Assembly (NCBI GenBank): GCA_003342815.1
Contig: PTEX01000006.1
Span: 3,045,338-3,109,337, forward strand
Direction: 5' to 3'
Origin: Eudromia elegans
Taxonomy: Eukaryota; Chordata; Aves; Tinamiformes; Tinamidae
DNA length: 64,000 nucleotides
The notes beneath the pieces are model-generated. The model was not told the origin of the DNA. It saw nothing but the letters and a program-made list of their open reading frames with translations, and did not search any database. The translations under genes and the position numbers were made by a program. Each line of letters opens with the position of its first letter. The stretch's first letter is position 1. Positions 12,001 to 26,235 of the stretch are shown in pieces.

Positions 12001-15000
12001 CTTGCCATAGCAGCACCAGAGGTGCAGGGAGCAGTAGGATGCAGAGGTGTAAAGTTATACAGGAAAAAAATCTTCTTCCAGAAGCAGAAACATGCTATTT
12101 TGCAATGAAATTTCAACTAGAAAAAATAAGTCGCTGAAATGAAGTCTTCGCCCTTTGAAGGATTCTTACACATTCGTACACAGTGTTTATAACATCTCAA
12201 GGTACCAATATATTAGGCTGGAAGTTAGGCTAACTACTAATCACAAACCCCTTGGGGGATCAGCACTTATGTAGGTTGGCTTTGTATGGCAATATAGTCA
12301 GTTTAAACATTAATTACTGCTGACTAAAATCTTTTAAATAGATGATTTGGACTTGGTTCCTTATCACAGCTATAAAAAAGTGCTTTAAACTAATTTTTCC
12401 AGATGTTTCAAATGCACCTTTTGAGCACTGTGCTAACTTTGACATGTGTATTCAAGATGAGCACATGCCTTTCACATCTCAGGCCTTGCAGATCCACCAT
12501 GGCTGGCACACAGAAGTATGACTACTCAGAAAACCACTCCTTCAAGTGAGTTTTAAACCATAATAAGGCTACATGGGTAGAAGAAAGACTCCTGCCATTT
12601 CCACTGCAATTCCAGTACAAATTCACATAACTCTTCCTATGCTTCTATTTAAACCCTCCTGAACTAAAGGTTATAACAGTCAACTGTCCAAGTGAAAGAG
12701 TTATCAGCTTTTGTATAAGAGACTTCCAGGTTTATTTTCACACACACGCAGGCCAGATTCTCACTCCTCCTTACACTGAGAAGTATCTTACTCCACAAAA
12801 AGTGACAGTTAACATGATAGATATTGTTCAATGAAAGCTTTTTCATTTTTAATTATCTTCCTAAAAATTTAAGTGACAATTCAGAAACTCCATAAATCAA
12901 TGTTCTTAGACCTAAGCTTTCAAGATCTACAATATACTAAACCATTTATTTAATAAGTACATAAAACAAGTCATATCAGCACAAACTGTCAGACTCACAG
13001 AATTAGTGCCAAAAGAAGGTTGGCTTTTATTTATTCCCACTCCTCTAGGTTACAGTATATCCACACATTTCCCCAACTGAGGATTATGTTATTTTAGTAG
13101 CACGAATAGTGGTACTTCTGCTAATCATTCATGGATCTTTGATGGAAGTGATCCAAGTCTCACAAGGAACCTTTGTTTGTTGCAAAGGAGAAGCAAAGTG
13201 GTGTTTTGTACTCAGCACTGATAGGAAGTCAGCAGCTTCATTCAAATCTCCTGAATTCTCAGACTTGGTCTTTTCTCAAGCCTATTTGAGCAATGCATCT
13301 GTGGTAAGGAAGGACTATCATTTGCTCTTAAAGGAATGAGAAGCATGTGCAGCTCTTCCTGTGTTAGTTTAATGAAAGTGTGAATACCTCCTTAAGTGCC
13401 CACTAGATCATGCTGCCTTCCTCATACTTGGTATAAATATAGCCCTCTTCATATGTTAATGAGCACACTGCAATTTCCTGACATCCCCACCTTCTTGTTC
13501 CATCTCTTAACCTGTATTGATACTGATTTTACCTTACTCACTCAAATACAAGGAGGGGAGTTTCTCCAGGAAGTGACCCCACACAGTGTTTTACTTTACA
13601 CATATGTCTTGCCTTTATGTTATCATCTGATATACTGGGAGTCCCTGCCTCTCAGAGCTGCGATTCCATGGGACAGCAATCACTCAGTGCAAGGCAGCAG
13701 CTCCTGCACCTGCTCAGCAGAGCCTGTAAGCTCTTAGCCAAGACTTGAAAGCCTAGCCATGGGTGCAGGAAAGAAGATGGCTCTGATCAAGCTCAGACTA
13801 ACAGGCCCATAGGGAAGTGCTAATGGGAAGGGCCATGAGCATGAGGTTCTCAGAGGTTATGGTAGAAGAGTTATCTATATAGGCAAATATCCAAATAGGT
13901 AAAGGTGGTAATCATTTTTCCTGAGATAAAACAACTTTGTAAAGCAATGAGAGACCTGCTGTGCCTTTTTTTTCCCCTCCTCCTCTTTTTTTAAGCACAT
14001 CTGGTTTGCTCAGGCTACAACTGCAGCACAACATAGCCATCTCCCCCAGATATTACGGGGGCTTTAGGTGTCAACTGGAGTGATGGACACACAGTGATAC
14101 ACTCATATTCTACAGGAAATGGCAGTTCTGGAGCTAGGATTGTTTGGATCACAGAGCCAAGCTGGTATATTTAAACTAGCAAGTCTCAGAATTTGTTAGA
14201 GCAGCTAGGGTGCCATGACCTATAAGCTTACACTGCTTGTATCACCTCATTTTCACTGTTACCTGTGCAAAGTTGTTATCAATGTCGTTACCAAGTTGTT
14301 ATCACTGTTAGCAGTCAAATTAACAGCAATGCCCATGCACACACATTCCAGGTGAAGTAATGCTCCCTTATCTATATCCCTGTGCAGAACTGTCATAAGC
14401 TACTGTCTTGTCTAACCTTTCTCCTCACTTGCTCCAGATATTGTCCCTAATCTGCCTCATCTCCACAGATACCCTAGAGAGAAGCAGTGGAGTCAAAAAA
14501 GATTGTCATTTGCAGCTTGCACTCAGAGGTCACATTATCCTTCCAGCATTGAGGCCTGAGCAATGCTGCCCACAGCCCCAAAATAAATCTTGCTGCTTGA
14601 AAGAACAAGTTAAATGGTATTGATACTGGTATGGAAGGAATCATCTCTAATCACACTCCAAATATCATGAATTTGTATATGTTACAATGAGTATATCTTT
14701 TACCTCTACATAAATAACCAGCTGAGTATTAAGCATCCATCACATAAGAAACATGACAGGAAGAAAGGACAGAATAGAGTCAGGTTGAATGTAACTGGGT
14801 ATAGCAGATGCAAGTAGCCTTCAGGGACAAGTGGGAGCCAGGCAAACATCTGAAGAGATTGAGGAAGTAGGTAGGAGGAGATGAGCCATGCCAAAGTGAG
14901 AGCTGCAGTGAGTCACGGAGAAGAGGCTGGACCTAGGTGGTACCAGGCTTGCACACAATGCTCTGCCTACCCTTTTCCTGCAAGACAAGACGCATTGCTG

Positions 15001-15375
15001 AGCAATCCAGTGAGGTAGCCAGGAGGGGAGAGGGGGGAAAAGTGTGCATTTCTCAAAAACAGATATTTTTAAACACCATTATTTAAAGTGGTTGTGACTA
15101 CTTCAAAACTTAGCAACAGAGAGTAAGATTTCCAAAACAGATTTCTCTCCTCCTCTCCCTACCCCACTCAAGATACAATAATCATTGATCATCAAGAAAG
15201 TCAGAATGGGGAAAACAGATGCTCTTCAAATCCTGTGTACTAAGAGTACCTGGACTTCAGTTTATGTAAATGTCGCAACCAAAGCTCACTGGGTGTTGCA
15301 TTGAACCACAAAGGCAGAGACAAGGCCAACAGTGGCAGCAATTGCTGTAACAAAACAATCTTATAAGTTTAAGAC
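9025..15375. other. BEGAIN intron 1, proximal part, no gene seen
   Basis: The start of an intron of about 50.7 kb (9025-59720) bounded by GTAAGT and a TTTTTCTAG acceptor, phase 2. The first kilobase after the donor is AT-rich and low in CpG. Frames at 9412, 9757 and 13396 are short and unrecognised. The stretch 11570-11660 has some MIR-like words (GCACTTTAAGA, AATGACTTGCCCC) but is too weak to call. No repeats or structured RNA are recognised. Confidence 0.55.
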
Positions 15376-15399
15376 CATAAAAGCTTCCAAGCTTTTATG
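15376..15399. repeat. Near-perfect palindrome with 11-bp arms
   Basis: The arms CATAAAAGCTT and AAGCTTTTATG are exact reverse complements separated by only CC. Each arm carries an AAGCTT hexamer. The loop is too short for a normal RNA hairpin, so any function would more likely be as a dimeric protein site or a cruciform. It may also be chance in AT-rich DNA. Confidence 0.8.
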
Positions 15400-18300
15400 C
15401 TGCAAGCTGCAAACCCTGGATGGTTCAAGGGCAGTTTAGTTTGTGGACCGTGCTCGAGTGCACTTTGCGGTAAAACTGCAGTCCAGTTCGAAGGCTTACT
15501 CGTGCTACAGCACAGAGACTGATGAAAAGAAGGGAATAACTCGCCCACAGCACTTTATTACAGTCTTTTGCAATTGCCAGCTCCACTGCTGCTGCTGGCA
15601 GAGCTTAGGCAATTTAATTTACCAATCAATTTTTGATTTACACACAAGTGACTTCAGAATGCATTCAATTAAATCTACGTGCCTTCAGATTTGATTCAGC
15701 TTTCTTTAAAAAATAAGTGTTTGAAATCTATCAAAATTACTATTAAGCTTTTCACATTTAAAGAAAAACAAAACAAAAAATGAGAGCGAGGGAGAAGACA
15801 AGGGGTGAAACTGCCTTAAGATTTTTGCTATGACCAGAGCTACTTTGCCATGAAACGCACTGTGCTGAAGACACAGGTGCTAGTCCGTGAGCAATAATCA
15901 GACTTCTTAAAATTCCTGGAAGTGAGATCTGTATCATTACAGAGCCCTTGAAGGACAGCAGAATCATAGGTGTCTGTCAGTCCTTGTAAAAAGGACTTTT
16001 AATGTGTTTGACCACTTTACTCTTAGTAAGAGCCACACAATTCTCATTAATCAGCTTTGAGGAATACCAGGACCTGGAAGCCTTCTAATCCGCTGAACCA
16101 TGCACAGAGTTGCTGCTCATTAATTGAGTTCCAGTTTGGCTAGCACACTCCATGAACATATACTAGCTCTTAGAGAATGAATTTCTTCACCTATCCCTTG
16201 GCAAAGCTCTTAGAAAAGCACGGAGGAAGCTAGCTGTCTTCCCGAGCATGCCCAGCTGCTGCTATGTCAGCAGATCTATGAGCAAGAGCCTGTGTGTTAG
16301 AGCACAAAAATACCCCGTTGTAGGTGACCTACCTCTGTGACTGCAAATAGCACTAGGGAAGAACATTGTGGCAAGGGGCAACAAGGCTGTGGCTGCCTGG
16401 TTTACATAATCTACTGGAACTTCAGGACTACTCAAATGGTATTTAGGCTAAGCAGAGCAAAAAGGTACTTGTGGCTACCACTTCTTTTTATTATTTAGAT
16501 TTTTTTTTTGGATTTGAAAGACAGCATCTTGAGGCTTTTTCCTAGAAGCCACTGAGGGATTCTTCTGAAGGATTCTAGTATGTGAAAGAGACCATCATAT
16601 CCACAAGAAGCTCCTGGGATTTAACTGCTGCTTTCAGTTTGAAGAGACCAAAAATTGGTATCTGCATCAAGGCAAAAGGTCTCAACTTTGAAGCTTTCAC
16701 ACAAATCAGGTCAGAGAGATGGGCTCATTTTATATTTCAATTAACTTCAGTTGCCATTTGGACAGTAGGAGCTGATATATCTTAAAGCCTTCCAAGAGCT
16801 GTACTGGCATTCCCAGCACAAAGTGGCTGCTTAGCCTCCGCTCACAGAGCTCCTACCTACAATAGGCAATTTGAAGAGCTAAGCAACCAGCCTTCTCCTG
16901 ACTGAGGTATTTCTGCTTAAAAGCATTAAATCTTTGTGATGCCTTCTAGAGTGGGGACACCAGCTTATTTGGAGTACTGAACAGTTTCCAACGCTTTGCC
17001 TGTATACAGTAGTCTACAGGTTTAAAGATATACGCCTGTATATTGGTATAGCAGGTCTTTGTCTTGCATAAGGCAACATCCTAAAGTTGCATGAAACAAT
17101 ATCTACATAACACCAAATGGCAAGCAGCTTTGCACACATACATTTAACCACATTTGTAATTGCCAGTGCTTCTAGCCTTCAAGCCATCATCTCATCTTGG
17201 TGTTAAATTTCTTTATTCTGTAAGGAAGAAGTAGTATTTCCAGGGAGTTTCATCAGAAAAAGGTTCAGACTGACATACTTCAATACAGATCCCTGAGTGG
17301 CTAAATATAATTTTGCAGCCCCCACCTATTTATTCTCACCAACTCAACAGGAAATAATAAAATAAATTCACAGGCTGGGGCACATTCTTCTTGACTGGAA
17401 AAGTGCTTTCTGCTCTTTCTGTCCTGCATGCACAGGATCTGTAACAGTGGACAGATTCTATTTGAACTCAAAGTAAATTGTATCCCTAGATTTGACTTTC
17501 AGCTTGTGATAGGTGATGATGCTTTTATTTTTATTTGCATTTAGATTTAGGTTGATGCAAGACCAACAATTAAAATGTAAAAAAGATCAAGGGAGAGTCA
17601 AATACTCCAAAAGCAGGATAAAAATGAGAAGCCTAGTAAACTTGCCCAAAGCAAAGCGAGTGCAGAAAGCCAAAATAACAGTGATATTTAAGTAAATTAT
17701 GTGGAAAGCAATACCATAGCTCACACAAGAAACTGCAATCATCCCAGACAGATGAATAATAGCAAAAAGTCTTTATACAAAAACAGCCATCAGTCCTATA
17801 TTTGTGGCCTGTTGCTGCCCTTTCTATCCAAAGACTACATTAAAAGAGACTTATTTTTGGCCAGAACTGTACAACAGCTGGTCCTAGTATCCCATTCTGC
17901 CATCTCCTTGCAGCCTTGCTCACACAGTGCCAGGCAGATCCACATCTGCCTGGGGAAAGTCCTCTTTTCTCAGTCCACACTAGCAGCATGGTCTTCCTGA
18001 CTCTCAGCCTCTGCTCAGCCATGCCATTTTATTTCTGACCCCTCACAGGCCTTCAGTAAAAAGCAAAATCTTCTCTGCTTAGCCCTGTCCTCACTGAGCC
18101 AATGCCACCCAAGGGGACCAAGCTTAAAGCAAAGAGCTTCTGGAAAAGATACAGAGGGTAGACTGTCACACCACAATTTGGAGATGTGACCCAAGATATC
18201 CCTGTTATGCCCATCCTTGCTAGGAAGCAGCTAGATATCTCATGGGCTTGCAGGGGAGGTAGAAAGGCCCATCAGTCATCCATCCCTAGGCAACCATCTT

Positions 18301-20453
18301 CCCAGCTAAGGGGGGGCAGCAAAATAACATCCTTGCCCTGCAGCTGGGAAGAAAAGCCAGAGGAAGTGCTGGAGCAGCTGCAACAAGGGCCAGAGGCCCT
18401 TGGGTAATGCCACGTTCCCAGTTTTCACAATGCCCTGGTCCTGTATTATTCCTTCATAAGCTGCAGCCAGTTTGTGGCTTCTTTTTATATAGTAGATTTG
18501 CTTTAACATAAATTCTGCTACTACTGGAGAAACTAACATCAAGAAAACTTCAACCATTGAGATGCACAATCTTTTCTAATCACATGTTGAAAAAGCCACG
18601 TTCAGAAATCTTGGTTTTTCTATGATTAGGTTACCAGCACCATGCATAACTCAGGAGATAGCTCTGGCAAAGGAGCATACAGGAGAGAAGCAAGTCATAG
18701 ATCAAAAAGACCAACAAGAGGCTAAATTCAGCTGAACCAAGCTGTTTAGTAACTGCAAGCCAAACCCCTCACTCAGTATTCCCTCCTCCTCTAGCTCTAC
18801 AGGAGAGACCACAAACTAGAAGTTGTATCTGAGAAGTTAAAGTGTGTTGAAATTACATCACTGAACAGGAATTCTGCTAAGGTTATTTATTGGGATAAAG
18901 CTGTCATCTACTGCACACAGTGCAAATAGTTCTGGATAACAGGCACATCCTGATAACAGGAACTTTTCTTCCTCCACCTTCACAAGGCTGTTGATGCAGA
19001 TTTTTACAGTAACTGTAGGCTTCACTTGCTTTCCTTTAACTATGTTATGCTTCCTAATTTGACAGTGCCTCAGTAGACTTAGTTACTAGAGCAGACAGAT
19101 TTCACACACTGGGAGCTTCTGCAAGTTTTTCTTTACAAATCAGGACTGAATTTCATCTAAATGTAAGAGAAAACTTCAGAGACATGTTCTCTTAATTCCA
19201 GCATATAGTGTACTTGAGGCCATTTGAGAGAGGAAAAAACCCATCTAGCCCATGTTTTACATACTTTGTTTTGAAGGATGTGTATCCCTGTCTAAAAACA
19301 TTTCCTTACACATTGAAATCACTCCCATGATCCAGAGCAGCTTTCGTTATAACCTAGCAACACAAAGAAATGACAACAGCTACATGTCCCTTGGATTCAA
19401 GGAACATGGAAGGCTTCAGTTATCGTTTCAATAGTAAAATTTAATTCACGCTTTACTGGTAATATTGTGTGGACTGGAGTGCACTACTGAGACTTGGTAC
19501 TTGCTTTGCCTTCCCATCTCTGTCCCCTGAGGAAATCTTCAAATCCTATCACACAGTAAAAATGAAGTTTACCAGAAATTTCATTTTAAGGTTTCCTAAC
19601 AGCACTGAGCTACTAATTATCATGGCAAGTAGAGCAGACAGTTCTGATTAAATTGCCAGACTGGATTTATAGACTGCCCCATTTTCTTATTCATCATTTC
19701 TATATACACATTATTGGGAAGGCATCTTAGGATATAAATAGGCATAGATATGGTTGCATGCTGAATCCAAAATAACTCAATGAATCTGTTACTGCATCCT
19801 TGGAGGACTCCAATTTTTCCCAGAACTATAACTCCATTTTGAGTATTATCTACCTTATTATGCATAGATTAGTTACATTTTGCTACAGACCACACAAACT
19901 GAAAACAGTCTTGCAGCAGTCTTGCAGGAGAGCAGCTATAGAAGTGTAAAGGGACTCTAGAAAAGATTCTTTCATCTAAAAGATGCTGCTATTTTGCATT
20001 TTTTTCCCCCCACATTCACATGAAGAACAAAGATCTCATATCCTGCTCCTGTAACTTATATCTAGAATGCTGCCTGGCACAAGTCTGCAACGGCAGAAAC
20101 CCCTTCAGCATGGATTCACTGTACAAAGCTGCTCAACTATTTAAGGCTTTCCCAATCCCATCTAGAACACATTTCCTCATCTTTTTCCTACAAGTCACTG
20201 AACTGGATATTAGTTAACTATAAGCTTTAGAGTGGTAGAGGACATTCTTATCACCAACAGAATCATGAAGAAGCATTAAAACTGTTGTCCTTTTACTAGT
20301 GGTAGCTCTTTATTCACCAACACCAAGAGTTGTTAGTTTTGACACTTTCTCTTCTTACTCTGTTTTCTCCTCTGTTAGAATTTAGGGTTGGAGCTTGCAG
20401 AATCATGTGCCAATCTGCTGAATTTAGGGGGAATTTTGCCCTGGAAAGAGAAA
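15400..20453. other. BEGAIN intron 1, no gene seen
   Basis: Non-coding intron. The longest frames (17701-18000 on the plus strand, 99 codons, and 18306-18569 on the minus strand, 87 codons) have no recognised domain. The stretch 17900-18400 is rich in CAG/CTG-like words and somewhat GC-richer, but has few CpGs. Confidence 0.5.
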
Positions 20454-20492
20454 GTTTAACAGGCCAGACATTGTATGTTTAACAGGCCAGAC
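20454..20492. repeat. 16-bp direct duplication, period 23
   Basis: GTTTAACAGGCCAGAC occurs exactly at 20454-20469 and again at 20477-20492, with 7 bases between. It is a small recent tandem duplication or replication-slippage product. No element between or around the copies suggests a transposon footprint. Confidence 0.85.
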
Positions 20493-22899
20493 TGGCTGCT
20501 TAAGATCTAGGTGGTAGAGGAGCTGACACTATTGAATTGAAAACATCCAAGATCTAAAGCCCAAAAGGATCCAATAGTTTTGCCACGATACTTGTAGCAA
20601 ACACATCTATTAGGATTCTGAAGCCTTTTCAGAGCTTGGAGGTCTTTTTAGATTTCTCTCTCTCTCTCCCCCCCCTCCTCCCATCCTCACCTCCCCTTAA
20701 ATAAAAATCCCTGTAAGTCATAAAACTTCTGTCTCCTCAGGGGAACACTTATCACCCTTGCAAGGGTAATGAAGAGCTTCAACTAGAAACTGGCAATCTT
20801 TCAAGGGCAATCTGCCAGACTGTAGTTTTTGATCTTACTTTAGAGCTTAGACATGTTGAAGACAACATGGAGTAGCTGGGACGCACTGCTTCTCATAGAG
20901 ACATCTCTCATGATGCTGAAGACCCCAAATCCCAGCCCAGGCCTGACCCCATCAGACTTTCTGAACCTCACTGGTCTGCAAAGTACAGGGAGCACCCTAG
21001 AAGGAAGGTTTGGTCAAAGTGCAGAGTACTGCTCTGTGCCTACAACCCCACTCACCCATTCTGCATCTTTCAACATTTTAGCATATTGCCATATTAACCA
21101 CCAAAAGTCTCAGAGCATGACTTCAAATTCATATTTACAAGACAAGAGGTGTGGTGGCATATGGACCACCAGCTGGTGAGAAATAGGAATGGTGCTTTGT
21201 GGAGTTTGAGTCACTAAGTGGGAAAAAAACAATAATCAAAACAGACATACCTCCTTCTGTAGTCAGAGAGAAAAGCTTAACATCTTGGAGATGTTTTAGA
21301 GGACAATGACAACTAGACCAGAGCCCTGAAAGGCATTAAATAAGCTATTAAATATCATAGGCTTTTTTTAAATAAAACAGGTCAAAAGCCAAGGTACTTC
21401 CTACAAAGACTGTGAGAACCAGCACCAGAAGCTGGTGGGAGAGCAGTGAGAGAGCAGGAGACATGACAGCCTGTTCCTTTTAAACAGAATGAAAATCACT
21501 AAGATCTAGGGTGGCATCAAGTGTCTTTTTGCTTAGATCACAGCTACATACCCTCAAGTTCATTTTACCCTGTCCCCTGCCTTCTTCCCTCACTCACCTT
21601 AGATTTTTGTCTCAGGCCTGTGTCAACCCTCTACCTCTTTTCCTCCTCAAATAAAATTTAGATCTACTAAATGTCTGCAGCAGACATGCCCCACCTCAAG
21701 TGATTAATCTCACCAAAACTTTTATTTAGGCTAGCAAATCTTGTCTGTCTTCCCAGGGCATTCTCTCTCAACTCGATTTCTGCCATCTGACTTGTGTTTA
21801 CCATTGCTACTCCAGTAACTCTGGAAATCAGCCTGCCCAGTTCATGCAACTCTAACAAAGATTAACCATCATCAAGCTTAAAAGAGTGAAGTTCACTATT
21901 CTCCTTACATCAAGCCATTTTACCAGTCTTCCTATTTCATCTGTTTCCCTACAAGGGCAAAAAGGGGGGAAAAAAGTAATCCAGATTTTAGAGGACAGTC
22001 CCTTGGCTTTGCCAAAGTCTTTTGCCAAAGATCTGCTCTCTCGTCACCTGCACGGTTTCCCAGCCCTGCAAATCCAAGAGCAGCTCCTGCAACCTTCACA
22101 GACTCAAGAAGAGGGAATCTCCTACAGCTTCATCTATGCAGCTGCTTAACTACAGCAGCCCTTCAGCGACAGGGACTTTTCTAGGAGAAAAGAGTAAAGA
22201 GAAAAAACAATTCAGCAAGAGAAAGATTGAGGTTTTTGTGGTAGGGAAGATAGAAGGCCTGTTCTTTCAAAAAATGGAATATTGTCTGGGAACTATTAAA
22301 TAACAATATAACTAATTACCAAGATAATTATCTCATGCTGGAGAACCAAACAGCTGAAATACAGAAGCTGCTGAGAGCACTTACTGTAGTAAATTATTGA
22401 AATACTTCTCATGGTTTATGCTGTTGAATTAGGACATTAAAAGCGTTACATTATTTCTCTATTGACTTTTCCACATGGGATTATTTATTATTAGGCTCAT
22501 AAATATGAATCAGGCAGGAAGGTCAGGTAGCTAACAATTGTACAGCCTTGTCAGCTGTACAGCATTATCTGTACTGTGAAGGTAGATACATAGTTTACCT
22601 GAATAAAAAGTTAAGCAAATAATCAAAGTGTTTTAATATCCATCAAAAATACTAGATCAACATGAATAAATGTATAAAAAAGAGAATGCAAAAGGATGAC
22701 AAATCAGACAGGAACATGTAGATTTGCTATCTTTGTTCAAAGAGTGAAAATGCAGTGGAGAGAGAATCTGAGGTCATTAGTTTCTGTCTCTGCCTTGTGT
22801 AGGTTTGTCTGGCCAACACAGAAACATTTGCACTCCTAGATATCAACCAAGCCTCAAAAAACCCTCCATGGCTCCTGCAAGCATTGTTCTTCTTTTAAA
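20493..22899. other. BEGAIN intron 1 with a pyrimidine tract, no gene seen
   Basis: The stretch includes an unbroken 30-base pyrimidine run at 20653-20682, (CT)n passing into C-rich sequence. Frames at 20853-21179 (108 codons) and 22022-22303 (93 codons) are unrecognised and overlap nothing spliceable that I can see. Confidence 0.5.
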
Positions 22900-22965
22900 G
22901 AAGAAACTGAGAATGATTGACTTCTCCAAGATCATTGAGGGACTTCTGTAAGAGCCAGGACACTT
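22900..22965 (+). mobile_element. Possible MIR SINE remnant
   Basis: The order GAAACTGAG, TTGACTTCTCCAAGATCA, GAGGGACTTCTGTAAGAGCC and AGGACAC resembles the conserved part of the amniote MIR element, whose consensus has GAAACTGAG, TTAAGTAACTTGCCCAAGGTCA, and AGTAAGTGGCAGAGCCGGGA. The match is by eye and heavily decayed, as expected for MIR copies in birds. The remainder of the element is not visible. Confidence 0.4.
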
Positions 22966-25900
22966 CACACAAGTTATCTGCATTAATAAAGAAGGGACAG
23001 GGGAGGCAAGGGGGAGAAGGGTGGTTCTTTCAGCCCCCAGGAGCAGAATAATTGTTTCTTAAATTAGTATTTTTACTGAACCAAATTTGAAAGCAGAACA
23101 TTCCCCAAGCCAAATCAAAATGCTCATGGCTCATTTTCTATGAGCACAGCTTGCTTCTTCCCACGATTCCAGAGCTCATTTGTAGCAGTTTATTCTCCCT
23201 ACTGCCATGTCTTCTCAATAGCATGGTAGCATAACCTTTTAAAATGGTAAAAAAATCCAGATATACTGACTTGTCCTTAACTCCATCCCTAAGTATAAGT
23301 AATCCCCAGAGCATCAGTGGAACTTATTGCACAAATATGGGCTTGTATTTTAACTTAGATACCAAATAAGCTTCATTGCATACATTCTTGCAGGCAAGGT
23401 AGTTTTAAGAGTGACATTCATCATCACCATAAGCAGACACAATTGCATTTAAATCAAAACCGTTACTGCCATTTATATACAATGAAAAGGGTACCCACCC
23501 TGTAACACACGTAACACCTTTGATTTATTCTGTGATTTGCCTTTGCACAAAAGAAAGGTCAGGCAATAATGAATGAAAAATGTAATCTGGTATGAAAGCA
23601 ATTAAGGTAGCTCCTGTTTAGATATTGTGCTCTCTCTAGTCCTCCCTCAGCCCTCTTAGGGGTATAACTTAAGTAGAGGTTTAGAGAAATGAGCCCTTTT
23701 CTGTGTCCTTTTCCACTTACTATAATTGCTGTTGTATAACATCACAGCACTGGGGGCTTTGCCTTATCCTTCTGTTTCGTGCATGCATCAGCAAGAGTTT
23801 CCTTTCTATTTATTCTTAAATATTTTCAGTAATGACAGAACATTAGACCTGTCTGTTATCTAAAACTTTCTTTGAAAATTCACAACAATTGAAAATATAA
23901 CTTTTTGGTCATTAATGCACTAAGAGTAGTTGTGGCTAAAGGAAGAGATGGATGGTTTGGAACGTCATCATTACATTTAAAAATAAGTCAGCAGTGACAG
24001 AAGCTAGGTAAAATGAGCATCAGGGGAAATCAAAAGGCAGATTGAGACATCAATCTATGAGACTTTCATATCCTTTTCTTCGTGTATGGACCATGAGGAG
24101 AGGCAGTTAGCTGGGTGGAGCAGAAAAACCATTCTGTCATGAGGCAAAGCCCGAGGTGTTTTGTAGCCTTGTGCATGATAGCAGTGCACGTTACATCCAT
24201 GCTGGAGCAGCTGGTGGTGCAGGAGGCTGCGGGGTCACACACAGGGACTCCTCCCCACAGGTTGGCAGTCTCAAGGTTAGAGACTGATGGAGCACGCTCC
24301 CAAGCTAAAAATAACTTTGTAGCTAAGGAAAATCCTAGAAACATGCAAATTATGGACCTGGCTAGTTGCACTGCTTTTGCACAGAGTCGATAACTCAAAC
24401 ACCTCAGAGAGGATCAAACATTGGAATGACTTTACAGATCTGAGGTTAGCATTTCCAGGCTTCATTTTTCATCAGTAAATTGGCAATTCCTCAGCCTAGA
24501 AGGATGACATGAGTCAACTACGTAAAAAATACATTAGACATTTACATATTTAAGTTATGCATTTGCTTTAATTCAGGGAAGGAGAGATTCATGCATATTA
24601 CAGTTTTTTTAAATGTCTATTTTCTACCCCTATTCTCAGAAGTATTGTTTGGACTACTGCATCATATACAGCATTCTAGATATGGGTCTCCCATATTTAG
24701 GTGCTCCAATTGTTTAAAGGACTCTCCAGCTGGGTAGCAAGACTATTTGAGTGCTAATATAGTGATTGTAAAGAATGGGACATCAGTTCCCATTTTAGCA
24801 CATGAATCTTGGCAAGTTTGAATGGAGCATATTCAAATGGGAACAAATGGACTTTTTAAGCATGTAATTTAAAACAAAATATTCAGCACTTGCATGAATA
24901 AGCTTAGCAACTGCATTTCCCCTAGCTCAACATCTAAGAGCCTGTGGATGACAATTCAGGCTCATAGCCACCACGGCACATGGAAGACCTGCTAGAGCAC
25001 CCAGCTCCAAGGTTCCACCATGGGAAACCCACACTCCTGTTCCCCTTCTGCTCTAGTTCTAAAGGCAAATGCTTTCTCTTCCCACATTTGTGGCTCCCAG
25101 ATAGTTTCCTTCTCAGGAACTAGCATCTAGTCAGGATCACACTTGGATACCCTCTAAGCACATGCATGCACTCACATCCATTTTGAGCTACCACTGGACT
25201 TTTGCTAAAATATACTTTCAGGAGTTGTTTCTAAGTATGCTGCTAAGCCGGAGCTGCTTGTCACTGCAGTGCCAGCAGTAAGCTTTATCTTTCCAACCAA
25301 GAGGAAGGAGCAAAGAAAGTCTATCTAGGGTTGGAGGAAGCAATTTGTGGATCAGGCTGTTTGCTTGTGGCATTTTGCTCTCACAGAGAAGGTGCTATGC
25401 ATCCAAATTAAAATTGGAAGAGGCAAGATTGGAATGAGAAGAAATGTATTGGTTAGCTACAGTGAGAGGAGTTAATTAAAAAGTACAGCTGGGAGAAATA
25501 TTGTAGCCGTCCCCATTCCTGTATTCATACCAGCACTGATACCATAAGAATAGCATGGCTGGATCGTTTACTGAACACTGCAGTTGGGCAGCCTCCTCCC
25601 TAATTCAATATTTCTATTTAATCTCAATACAGTGAAGGACTTTTACATTTACCTAAAAAAAGCAGAGTTGCTCAATCTCTCACTATACAGATGGTCTCAA
25701 AGTCACTGAAGACACTTATTCAGGGATTTTTATCCCCTCTTCCCGAGTTGCTCCCATCAGCATTACACCATGCAGGCATTTGCCCTGTTCAAAGTCAGAA
25801 AGGACAAGCACTTCCTCAGTGCCCTAGTGAGCATTTGCACTGCTGGACCCCAGCAGCCCTACCTGCCTCTACCACAACACAGGAGCACCAGCACTACAGA

Positions 25901-26235
25901 AGGAATTCTGTTGTCAGATCCTCACTGGAGGAAAGCAGCAGCAGGCCACAAGCTAATCATAAACTACTCAGATAATCAAAGGCGAAAGAACACCAGGATC
26001 AAGTTAAAGATCAGATATGTTGCTCTAGAAGATTAGGTCTGCTCCTAGGTTGGTCATGAAGGGTTATGAAGAAATGGAGTTTGATCAAACTTTCTACGAA
26101 AAATTAAAAAGGAATCCTGGAAGCTCAACATTATCCAACACATTCAGCACTTTGCAATCAAATCCTTCCCTGTCCAACTTGCAAGGTTTGATAAGGGAAC
26201 GTTTTGTGAGGCCACTGGTTTTCACCGGGGAACAG
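22966..26235. other. BEGAIN intron 1, no gene seen
   Basis: A pair of overlapping antiparallel frames at 24066-24398 (minus) and 24115-24393 (plus) is the longest coding-like signal. Neither has a recognised domain, and the pair mirrors a locally GC-richer patch. Two overlapping plus-strand frames at 25691-26036 are likewise unrecognised. Confidence 0.5.
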
